Shown here: one piece after another, positions 52,601 through 59,915 of the stretch
Layout: each line of letters opens with the position of its first letter
Position numbering within the stretch: the stretch's first letter is position 1
Assembly: GCF_003182485.1 (NCBI RefSeq)
Contig: NZ_QGTX01000001.1
Location: 2,744,001-2,808,000, forward strand
Direction of reading: 5' to 3'
From: Geodermatophilus normandii
GTDB lineage: Bacteria > Actinomycetota > Actinomycetes > Mycobacteriales > Geodermatophilaceae
Length of the DNA: 64,000 nt
Made by a program: the position numbers and the translations under genes
The notes under the pieces: generated by a model
Databases searched by the model: none
Told to the model about the DNA's origin: nothing
What the model saw: only the letters and a program-made list of their open reading frames with translations

Positions 52601-53560
52601 TCAGCTGACGTAGCGGCGGGCGGTGGAGCGGCGCTGGACGGCGTCGAGCGCGGCGAACCGGGCCTCGGCGTGGGCGGGGAGCACCCGCCGCTCGCGCAGC
52701 ACCCACGGGATCCCGCGGGCGGCGGCCCCGAGCCCCTGCGCGGTGACCCGGTCGCGCGGGAGGGTGGCGAGCAGGTGCAGCGTGCGGCGCAGCGCGGGGC
52801 GCAGCGGCCGCCGCAGCCACGTCGTCCAGAGGGTGTTGCGGATGCCGTCGCGCCGGCGGCGGTGCGAGTCGCGGGCCTTCGACGCCTGGTGGTGCACGGT
52901 GAGCGCGGGCAGGTAGCACAGCTCCCAGCCGGCCGCGGCGAGGTCGCCGGCCATCAGCTCCTCCTCACCGCCCAGCCACAGCCGCTCGCAGAACCCGCCG
53001 ACGGCGAGGAACGCCTCCCGGCGGACCACGCTCGCGCCGGCGAGGAACGAGCCCAGCGCCGGCCCGGGCAGCCAGTCGGCGCCGGGGACGGGGGAGTCGC
53101 GCAGCTCCGGCACGATCGGGTCCTCGCGGCCGCCGGGCTCGACGAGGATCCGCGCGGTCACCACGGCCAGCCGCGGGTGCGCGTCGAGGACGTCGGCCGC
53201 CGTCCGCAGCGAGCCCGGGTCCCACCACGTGTCGTCGTCGCAGAAGGCCACGTAGGGCGTGGCGAGGCGGTCGATGCCCACGTTGCGGCCGATCGCGCCC
53301 AGGTTCTCCGGGCTGGCCACCAGCTCCACCGTGGGGAAGCGCTCGCGGACCGCCTCCGCCGTCCCGTCGGTGGAGCCGTTGTCGACCACCACGACGTGCG
53401 GCCGCTCGGGCAGCTCCAGCAGCCGCGCCAGCGCCACCAGCACCTCGTCGCGCCGCTGGTGGGTGATGACGACGACGGCGACCCGCCCATCGGGGTGGCC
53501 CTCCTGCAGGGTCCCGCCGCGAGCCTGCGAGTGGTGGGGGGCAGGAGGGTCCTCACTCAC
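52601..53560 (-). CDS. Family 2 glycosyltransferase (repeat-encoded N-terminus)
   Basis: 319 residues. GT-A fold: VAVVVITHQRRDEVLVALARLLELPERPHVVVVDNGSTDGTAEAVRERFP, donor motif YVAFCDDDTWWDPGSL, acceptor-side ASVVRREAFLAVGGFCERLWLGGEEELMAGDLAAAGW. The last gene of the five-gene glycan cluster; GTG 53560 overlaps the preceding GT2 gene by four bases. Residues 3-22 are encoded by palindromic repeat copy B3, and the first typical GT residue follows directly. The product is probably cytosolic; the sugar is unknown. Confidence 0.85.
   Translation of the reverse strand: MSEDPPAPHHSQARGGTLQEGHPDGRVAVVVITHQRRDEVLVALARLLELPERPHVVVVDNGSTDGTAEAVRERFPTVELVASPENLGAIGRNVGIDRLATPYVAFCDDDTWWDPGSLRTAADVLDAHPRLAVVTARILVEPGGREDPIVPELRDSPVPGADWLPGPALGSFLAGASVVRREAFLAVGGFCERLWLGGEEELMAGDLAAAGWELCYLPALTVHHQASKARDSHRRRRDGIRNTLWTTWLRRPLRPALRRTLHLLATLPRDRVTAQGLGAAARGIPWVLRERRVLPAHAEARFAALDAVQRRSTARRYVS
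53497..53554. repeat. Dispersed palindromic repeat, copy B3, inside a coding sequence
   Basis: CCTCCTGCAGGGTCCCGC...GGGGGGCAGGAGGGTCC. Its reverse complement matches the right half of copy B1 (9894-9947) at about 31 of 34 positions. Translated as the N-terminus of the GT2 protein at 52601-53560. Confidence 0.75.
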
Positions 53561-54443
53561 CGGGCGGCCCCCGCGAGCAGCCGCAGGTCGGCCAGCACGT
53601 GCCCGGGCAGCCGCCGCCGGCGGCGCAGCGCGGCGGGCAGGTCCGGCAGTGCCCGCCGCAGCCCGCGGCGCTCCGGCGCGCCGGCCCGCAACGCCGCGGC
53701 GACCGTCCGGGCGACGTCGCGCGCCGGCAGCCGCATGACCGCGGTGAGCACCCGCGACCGCCAGATCGCCGCGCGCCGGGCCGCGGGTCGTGCCGGCGGA
53801 GGGAGGGGTGGTGGTGCACGGTCACCGCGTCGACGTAGGCGATGTCCCAGCCCGCGGCGGCGAGGTCGAGGGACAGCCGCTCCTCCTCGCCGGGGAAGCG
53901 CACCACGGGGTCGAACCCGCCGACGGCGAGGAACGCGTCGCGGCGCACCATCGCCGCGCAGCCGAGGAAGCCGAGCAGCCGGGGGCCGGGCAGGTGCGGC
54001 GGGGTGCCGAGCGGGCTGGTGGCCAGCTCCGCGCACAGCGGGTCGAGCCGCTCCTCGGGGCCCACGAGGACGCGCGCGTTGAGCACCGCCAGCCGCGGGT
54101 GGGCGCGCATGACCGCCGCCGCGCGCGCGAGGTCGCCGGGCGCCCACCAGGAGTCGTCGTCGGCGAAGGCGACGAACTCCGTGCCGGCGTGCCCGGCGCC
54201 GATCGTGCGGGCGCGGGCGCCGGCGTTCTCCACCAGCGGCAGGACCGTCACCTGCGGCAGCGCGGCCCGGACGGCCTCGACGGTGCCGTCGGTCGAGCCG
54301 TTGTCCACCAGCACGACGGGTGCCTCGTGGCGGGGGAGCGTGGCCAGCAGGTCCTCGCGCCGGTCGCGGCTCATCACGACGACCGTGACGCCGTCGGCGG
54401 ACGCGTGCCGGGACGGAGCCGTCGCGGGGGAGGTGGTGGTCAC
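53557..54443 (-). CDS. Family 2 glycosyltransferase (frame broken near 53787)
   Basis: About 295 residues after repair. GTVVVMSRD-like start DGVTVVVMSRDRREDLLATLPRHEAPVVLVDNGSTDGTVEAVRAALP, donor motif FVAFADDDSWWAPGDL, then MVRRDAFLAVGGFDPVVRFPGEEERLSLDLAAAGWDIAYVDAVTVHHHPSLR. It is a paralogue of the next gene. A G seems to be missing in CCCGCGG (about 53780-53790); reading then continues as AARRAAIWRSRVLTAVMRLPARDVARTVAAAL to the stop at 53557. GTG 54443 overlaps the upstream gene by four bases. Confidence 0.78.
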
Positions 54444-55473
54444 CGCTGCACCCTGCCCGTGATCGGCGGGAGGGAACCGCTGTCGGCGGTCCCCGGCGCG
54501 GGCAGCGCGGCGGGGTCGGCGAACAGCCCGGCGGCCGGCGTCGCGCCGGAGAGGGCGTCGGCGGCGAGCACCACCGCGGCCGCCGTCCAGGTGGTCCGCT
54601 CGACCGGCCAGCGGGCGTCGTCGGGGTAGACGAAGCCGGTCCAGTACGAGCCGTCGCCGTGCCGCAGGTGCTGCATCGCCGCCACCTGCTCCACCGCGGC
54701 GTCGCGCTGCCCGGCGACGACGAGCGCCAGCGCCAGCTCGCAGGTCTCCGCGCCGGTCACCCAGGGACGGTCGGCGACGCACCGCGCCCCGAGCCCGGGG
54801 ACGACGAAGCGGTCCCAGTCGGCGCCCAGGCGCGTGCGGGCGGCCTCGCCGGTGACCGCGCCGGCGAGGACGGGGTAGTACCAGTCCATCGACCAGCGGG
54901 ACCGGTCGGCGAAGGCCCCGGGGTCGGTCCGCAGCGCCGTCCCGAGGCCGGTGACGGCCAGCTCCCAGTCCGGCTGCGTCTGCCCCGCCAGCCCGGCCAG
55001 CGCGATGCCGCAGCGCAGCGCCTGGAACAGGCTCGCGTTGCCGGTGAGCAGCGCGGTGTCGTCGGGCGTGCCGTCGGGGCGCAGCGCCCAGCTGACCGCG
55101 CCGGTGGCCAGCTGCATGTCCACGACGAGGTCCAGGCCGCGGCGCACGGCCGGCCACAGCTCGGTGACCAGCCGCTCGTCCCCGCTGGCCAGCCAGGTGT
55201 GCCACGTGCCGACGGCGAGGTAGCCGGCGTGGTTGCTCTCGACGGCGGGCTGGGTCTCGACGCCGTCGCGGTACTCGGCGGCCCAGGAGCCGTCGGCGCG
55301 CTGCCGGGCGGCCAGCCAGCGGTAGGCGGCCGCCGCCCGCGCGTGCTCCCCGCCGACGTCGAGGGCCATGGCCGCCTCGACCGAGTCCCACGGGTCGAGC
55401 TGCCCGCCGCGGAACCACGGCAGCGACCCGTCGGCGCCCTGCTCGCCGGCGATGGCGGCCACCGTGCGCCGCA
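54440..55473 (-). CDS. (alpha/alpha)6-barrel-like protein, usually labelled prenyltransferase
   Basis: 344 residues with repeated helical QxxDGSW-like units: GEQGADGSLPWFRGGQLDPWDSVEAAMALDVGG, RWLAARQRADGSWAAEYRDGVETQPAVESNHAGYLAVGTWH, MQHLRHGDGSYWTGFVYPDDARWPVERTTWTAAAVVLAADAL. This is the terpene-cyclase / glucoamylase-like barrel seen in proteins that databases call prenyltransferase. No DxDD or DDxxD, so terpene chemistry is doubtful; a glycoside-active role fits the context better. GTG 55473 is used, 39 bases after the methyltransferase stop. Stop overlaps the next GT2 start. Confidence 0.7.
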
Positions 55474-55511
55474 CGGCCGCCCCGTCGAGGACGCCGGGCA
55501 GCTCGGGCAGC

Positions 55512-56273
55512 TCAGCGCGCGGCAGCGGTCTTCTCCCGCGCCGGGGCGGCCGCCGCCTGCGCGACGGCGGGCTTGTCCGCGTAGACGACCAGGCTCTTGC
55601 CGAACAGCGGGTCGAACACCTTCTCGGCCACCCGGGTGAGCAGCGGCCGCCTCGTGAGGTCCCAGACCAGCAGCCGGTGGTAGGCGCGGACGACGGCGGC
55701 GTCGCGGTCCACCCCGACGGCGCACTTGAGCCACCAGAACGGCGCGTGCAGCGCGTGCGCGTGGTGCTGCCGCCCGGGCACCAGGCCGGCGACGGCGAGC
55801 CGGGCGCGCAGCACGTCGCCGCGGTAGATGCGGACGTGGCCGCCCTCGTTGGCGTGGTAGGCGTCCGACAGCGCCCAGCAGATCCGCTCGGGGCCGTACC
55901 GGGGCACGGTGACGACGGCCCTCCCGCCCGGCTTGAGCACCCGGGCGATCTCGGCCATCGCGGTGCCGTCGTCGGGGATGTGCTCGAGCACCTCGGAGGC
56001 CATGACCCGGTCGACGCTGGCGTCGGGGAACGGCAGGTGCCGCAGGTCGCCGCGCAGCACCTCGAAGCGGGCACCGGCCGGGGCCTCGCCGGCCGCGGCG
56101 ATCGCGCCGAGCCACTCCTTCGTGGTCGCCACCTCCGGCACGCCCCAGTCGACGGCGACGACGTGCGCGCCGCGGCGGTAGGCCTCGAAGGCGTGCCGGC
56201 CCTCGCCGCAGCCGAGGTCCAGCACGGTCATGCCGGGGCGCAGGTCGAGCAGGTCGTAGTCGACGGTCAGCAC
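55512..56273 (-). CDS. Class I SAM-dependent methyltransferase
   Basis: 253 residues. VLTVDYDLLDLRPGMTVLDLGCGEGRHAFEAYRRGAHVVAVDWG holds motif I and the acidic ribose ligand; then GDLRHLPFPDASVDRVMASEVLEHIPDDGTAMAEIARVLKPGGRAVVTVPRYGPERICW. Cytosolic methylase of the UbiE/Methyltransf_11 type, likely acting on a sugar or lipid-linked glycan in this cluster. GTG 56273 overlaps the GT4 gene by seven bases. Confidence 0.87.
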   Translation of the reverse strand: MLTVDYDLLDLRPGMTVLDLGCGEGRHAFEAYRRGAHVVAVDWGVPEVATTKEWLGAIAAAGEAPAGARFEVLRGDLRHLPFPDASVDRVMASEVLEHIPDDGTAMAEIARVLKPGGRAVVTVPRYGPERICWALSDAYHANEGGHVRIYRGDVLRARLAVAGLVPGRQHHAHALHAPFWWLKCAVGVDRDAAVVRAYHRLLVWDLTRRPLLTRVAEKVFDPLFGKSLVVYADKPAVAQAAAAPAREKTAAAR

Positions 56274-57520
56274 TGCGCGCCCTTCCGTGCCAGCACCTCG
56301 GTGTACCAGTCCGCCGTCCGCTCGGCCGTCGACCGCCAGGTGTAGGAGGCGAGCACCCGGCGGCGCCCGGCCCGGCCCAGCTGCTCCTGCAGCGAGGGCT
56401 TCTCCAGCACCAGGCGCAGCCCGGCGGTGAGCTCGTCGACGTCGCCGGCGCGCACGCGCAGGCCCGCCTGGGTGCCGACCACCTCCGGCAGTGCCCCGGC
56501 GTCGGTGGTCACCAGCGGCGTCCCGCAGGCCATGGCCTCGACCGCGGGCAGCGAGAAGCCCTCGTACAGCGAGGGGATGGCCGCCACGGTGGCCGTCTGC
56601 AGGAGCCGCACGAGGTCGGCCTCGGGCAGCGGGCCGGTGAAGCGGACGGCGTCGCGCAGGCCGAGGCGGTCCAGCGCCGCCTCCGCCGGCCCGCCGGGCC
56701 GCGCCGTGCCGACGACGGTGAGCCGCACCGGCCGCTCGGTGCGCAGCTTGGCGACGGCCTCCAGCAGGTGCACCAGCCCCTTGAGCGGCACGTCGGCGCT
56801 GGTGGTGACGACGATCGAGTCGGCGTCGCGCGGCTGCCCGGCCGGCGGCGGGGTGAAGACGCCGGGGTCGATGCCGACCGGGATGACCTCGACGCCGGAG
56901 GCGGGCACGCCCAGGTGGGTCTCGATGTCGCGCCGGGAGTTCTCCGACACGGTGGTGACCGCGTCCAGGCGGGGGGCGACCCGGGCCTGCATGGCGGTGA
57001 AGCCGTACCAGCGGTGCAGGGTCAGCCGGCGGCGCAGCGTGGGCGCCGCGGCCAGTTCGAGCCGCCGGTCGATGGCGACCGGGTGGTGCACGGTGGCCAC
57101 GGTCGGGACGCCCGCGCGGAGCAACCGCAGCAGCCCGTAGCCGAGGGACTGGTTGTCGTGCACGACGTCGAACTCCGACGCCCGGGGCAGCAGCAGGCGG
57201 GCGGCGCGCAGCGTGAAGGTCAGCGGCTCGGGGAAGCCTGCGGTGCACATCGCGGCCCACTCGGCGACGTCGATCCAGTCGCGGAACTCCGAGGGCCGCG
57301 GCGTCCGGAACGGATCGGGCTCGCGGTAGAGGTCGAGGCTGGGCACCGGGGTGAGCGGGACGCCCTCGTCGAGCTCGGGATAGGGCTGGCCGCTGAACAC
57401 CTCGACGGAGTGGCCGAGCGCGGTCAGCTCCCGCGACAGCGCCCGGACGTAGACGCCCTGCCCGCCCCCGTGCGGCTTGCTCCGGTACGACAGCAGTGCG
57501 ATCCGCAGCCGTCGTCCCAT
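56267..57520 (-). CDS. Family 4 glycosyltransferase
   Basis: 417 residues, GT-B fold. N-terminal RIALLSYRSKPHGGGQGVYVRALSRELTALGHSVEVFSGQPYP; the C-terminal EGFSLPAVEAMACGTPLVTTDAGALPEVVG carries the donor-binding Glu pair. FDVVHDNQSLGYGLLRL and ATVHHPVAIDRRLEL are typical of an actinobacterial GT4 subgroup. First gene of the five-gene cluster, starting at ATG 57520. Retaining transfer of a hexose from a nucleotide sugar; the acceptor is unknown. Confidence 0.9.
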   Translation of the reverse strand: MGRRLRIALLSYRSKPHGGGQGVYVRALSRELTALGHSVEVFSGQPYPELDEGVPLTPVPSLDLYREPDPFRTPRPSEFRDWIDVAEWAAMCTAGFPEPLTFTLRAARLLLPRASEFDVVHDNQSLGYGLLRLLRAGVPTVATVHHPVAIDRRLELAAAPTLRRRLTLHRWYGFTAMQARVAPRLDAVTTVSENSRRDIETHLGVPASGVEVIPVGIDPGVFTPPPAGQPRDADSIVVTTSADVPLKGLVHLLEAVAKLRTERPVRLTVVGTARPGGPAEAALDRLGLRDAVRFTGPLPEADLVRLLQTATVAAIPSLYEGFSLPAVEAMACGTPLVTTDAGALPEVVGTQAGLRVRAGDVDELTAGLRLVLEKPSLQEQLGRAGRRRVLASYTWRSTAERTADWYTEVLARKGAQC

Positions 57521-57573
57521 GCGCCGGACCCTACCGACCCCGTCCGGTCCGCCCGCCTGACAGGGTGGTGGGC

Positions 57574-57867
57574 GTGATCCGACACGTCGTGCACTTCACC
57601 TGGTCCGACGCCGCCGACGACGCCCGGCGGGCGCGGACCGTGGCCGCGCTGCGGGCGCTGCCCGAGCAGGTGTCCGGTTCACTGGCGTTCACCGTCGCCC
57701 CCGACGCCGGGCTGGTGGAGGGCAACGCGGACACGGTCCTCGTGGCCGACTTCCCCGACGCCGAGGCCTTCCGCCGCTACGCCACCGACCCCGTGCACCT
57801 CGAGGTCATCGCCGAGCACGTCCGCCCGTTCCTGGCCGCGCGCAGCGCCGTCCAGTACGAGCTGTGA
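57574..57867 (+). CDS. Dabb (stress-responsive A/B barrel) protein
   Basis: 97 residues. VIRHVVHFTWSDAADDARRARTVAALRALPEQV..., later VLVADFPDAEAFRRYATDPVHLEVIAEHVRPFLAARSAVQYEL, the standard Dabb opening and closing segments. Small dimeric barrel; members include polyketide cyclase-like enzymes and stress proteins. GTG 57574 follows CAGGGT by seven bases, a leaderless-type start. Divergent from the glycan cluster. Confidence 0.88.
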   Translation: MIRHVVHFTWSDAADDARRARTVAALRALPEQVSGSLAFTVAPDAGLVEGNADTVLVADFPDAEAFRRYATDPVHLEVIAEHVRPFLAARSAVQYEL

Positions 57868-57920
57868 CCCGATCGGGGGGCCGGGTTGCGCTGCGGTCCC
57901 GCCCTGGTCAGCGTCCGACC

Positions 57921-58679
57921 GTGATCATCCGCCGCCCCGTCCTCGCCGTCGCCGCGGGCCTGCTCGCCGTCCCCCTGTTCGCCGCCTGCGGTGGGGAGGA
58001 CGTCGAGGGCACGGCCTCGCCGGCCTCCTCCTCGGCGTCCTCGTCCTCGTCCTCGTCGTCCTCCTCGGCGTCGCCGTCGTCGTCCGGTACCGACCTGACG
58101 CCCGGCCTGCTGCCCGCCGACGCGTTCGGGGCCGGCGCGCAGGTGACCCCGGTGACCGAGGCGCAGCTCGCGCAGGGGGCGGCGCTGGCCGGCGGCTCCG
58201 CCGCCGACCTGCAGGTCATCCCGCCGGAGTGCCAGGCGGCGGTGCAGGGCACCCAGCCGTCCTTCGACGAGTACGACGACGTCGCCGCCCAGGTCGCCGT
58301 CGCGGGGACGACGACCACGGTGCAGGCGCTGGCCTCCGGCGGTCCCGCGGAGGACGCGCTGGCCGGCTTCGGCGACCGGCTCGACGGCTGCTCGCAGGTG
58401 CAGGTCAGTTCCCCGGAGGCCGGCACCGCGACCGTCTCCCTGCAGGAGATCGACGTCCCCGACCTCGGCGACGGCTCGGCGGCCATCGGCGTCACGACGA
58501 CGGCGACCGGACCCGACGGGCAGCAGGTGACCGTGCCCGCGCTGCTGGGGGTCGTGCAGGACGGCGAGCGGGTGGTGATCCTGCTGCGCACCGACACCTC
58601 CGGCGGGCGGCCGGACCCGACGGCGTTCGCCGACCTGCTCGAGCAGGCCCACGAGACCCAGGCCGAGGCCCTGGACTGA
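57921..58679 (+). CDS. Secreted lipoprotein with Ser-rich linker
   Basis: 252 residues. Signal peptide and lipobox LFAAC (Cys23), a Ser-rich stalk (about 33-56), then a globular extracellular domain (DLTPGLLPADAFGAGAQVTPVTEAQL..., PPECQAAVQGTQP, RLDGCSQVQV) with two cysteines, like the PknH-sensor/DUF5642-type domain of actinobacterial lipoproteins. Function unknown. GTG 57921 gives a canonical signal peptide; an upstream GTG at 57864 would add a non-typical extension. Confidence 0.75.
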   Translation: MIIRRPVLAVAAGLLAVPLFAACGGEDVEGTASPASSSASSSSSSSSSSASPSSSGTDLTPGLLPADAFGAGAQVTPVTEAQLAQGAALAGGSAADLQVIPPECQAAVQGTQPSFDEYDDVAAQVAVAGTTTTVQALASGGPAEDALAGFGDRLDGCSQVQVSSPEAGTATVSLQEIDVPDLGDGSAAIGVTTTATGPDGQQVTVPALLGVVQDGERVVILLRTDTSGGRPDPTAFADLLEQAHETQAEALD

Positions 58680-58680
58680 G

Positions 58681-58733
58681 GAGGGACCCCGTCCTCCCCG
58701 CGAGCTCGGGACGGTGCCCTGGACGGGGCCATC
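58681..58733. repeat. Dispersed palindromic repeat, copy B4
   Basis: GAGGGACCCCGTCCTCCCCG, then CGAGCTCGGGACGG and GGACGGGGCC. It lies directly after the lipoprotein stop and can act as its terminator. Same subfamily as B2, B5 and B6. Confidence 0.7.
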
Positions 58734-58744
58734 CACCGGACGCC

Positions 58745-58771
58745 GTCCACAGGGGCGCCCCGGTCCACAGG
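58745..58771. repeat. Two GTCCACAGG direct repeats
   Basis: GTCCACAGG at 58745-58753 and 58763-58771, 18 bp apart, 50 bases before the DUF4192 gene. They resemble DnaA boxes (TTGTCCACA) in seven of nine positions, but the pair is isolated. Confidence 0.3.
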
Positions 58772-58820
58772 CTCCCTGCCCGGCGCCACGGGAGCCTCGT
58801 CCGGCCCCAGGGTCGGCCGG

Positions 58821-59912
58821 GTGGACGACTCCCCGATCCCCGTCATCCGGCTCGGCGACACCGGCGAGGTCGCCGCCGCCCTGCCGCACCTGCTCGGCTT
58901 CCACCCGGCCGAGTCCGTCGTGCTCGTCAGCCTCCGCGGGGCGGGCGGCAGCCGCGTCGGCCTGACGGTGCGCGCCGACCTGCCCCCGCCCGCCGCGGCT
59001 CGGTCGCTGGCGCACACGCTCGCCGGCAAGGTGGTGACCGACGAGCCGGAGGCCGTCCTGCTGGCCGTCGTCTCCGAGACCTGCGACACCGCGGGCACCC
59101 CGGTGCTGTCCGGCACCGGCTCCCTGACTCCGGCGCCGGAACTGCCGCACCGCGACCTGGTGCACGAGGTCGTGCTCGCGCTCGACGCCCGGGACGTCCC
59201 GGTGCGCGAGGCACTGCTGGTGCGGGCGGGCCGCTGGTGGGACTACGACTGCCCGTACCCGTGCTGCGAGCCCGGCGCGGGGACGCCGTTGCCCGGCGGG
59301 GCCAGCCCGCTGGCCGCCGCGGCGGTGGCGGGCGGGGCGGTCCTCGCCGCCGGCCGGGGTGCGCTGGCCGCGCGGATCACCCCGTCCGACGACGACCCCG
59401 GCGCCGCGGCGATGGCGGCCGCCTGCCTGTCCGCCGGTCGGGAGCACGCCGCGCGGCTCCGGTCGCCGGGACGGGCGGCGGTCGCCGCGGAGGCCGGCGC
59501 CGCGGTCGCCGCGGCCGTGGCCGACTGCCGGCCGGGTCCCGCCACGGCGGCCACCCGGCTGGCCGACGCCCGGGTGGCCCGGGTGCTGTGGGGGCTCACG
59601 CTGACGGAGGTGCGCGACCGCGCGCTCGGTCTGGCGCTCGGCGAGGACGCCGCGGCCGCCGAGGTGCTGTGGACCGAGTGCACCCGCCGCGCGCCGGTGC
59701 CGCTGGAGGGGCCGCCGGCCACCCTGCTCGCGGTCAGCGCCTGGCTGCGGGGCGACGGCGCCATGGCCAACGTGGCGCTGGACCGGGCGCTGGCCGCCGA
59801 TCCCGGCGCCACCCTGCCCCGGCTGCTGGCCGACGGCCTGGCCGCCTGCCTGCCGCCGTCGGCGCTGCGCGCGCTGATCGGCAGCACGCTCGAGCAGGGC
59901 GCCGCCGGGTGA
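58821..59912 (+). CDS. DUF4192 family protein
   Basis: 363 residues. IPVIRLGDTGEVAAALPHLLGFHPAESVVLVSLRG is the DUF4192 signature; RAGRWWDYDCPYPCCEPGAGTPLP and the C-terminal AVSAWLRGDGAMANVALDRALAADPGATLPRLLADGLAACLPP are also typical. Confined mostly to actinobacteria; function unknown, probably cytosolic. GTG 58821 is seven bases after CAGGGT. Convergent with the peptidase gene by three bases. Confidence 0.9.
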   Translation: MDDSPIPVIRLGDTGEVAAALPHLLGFHPAESVVLVSLRGAGGSRVGLTVRADLPPPAAARSLAHTLAGKVVTDEPEAVLLAVVSETCDTAGTPVLSGTGSLTPAPELPHRDLVHEVVLALDARDVPVREALLVRAGRWWDYDCPYPCCEPGAGTPLPGGASPLAAAAVAGGAVLAAGRGALAARITPSDDDPGAAAMAAACLSAGREHAARLRSPGRAAVAAEAGAAVAAAVADCRPGPATAATRLADARVARVLWGLTLTEVRDRALGLALGEDAAAAEVLWTECTRRAPVPLEGPPATLLAVSAWLRGDGAMANVALDRALAADPGATLPRLLADGLAACLPPSALRALIGSTLEQGAAG

Positions 59913-59915
59913 GCC

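Noticed and set aside
58745-58771. Replication origin (DnaA-box-like GTCCACAGG pair)
   Set aside because: Only two imperfect boxes, no A/T-rich region and no dnaA, dnaN or gyrB nearby.
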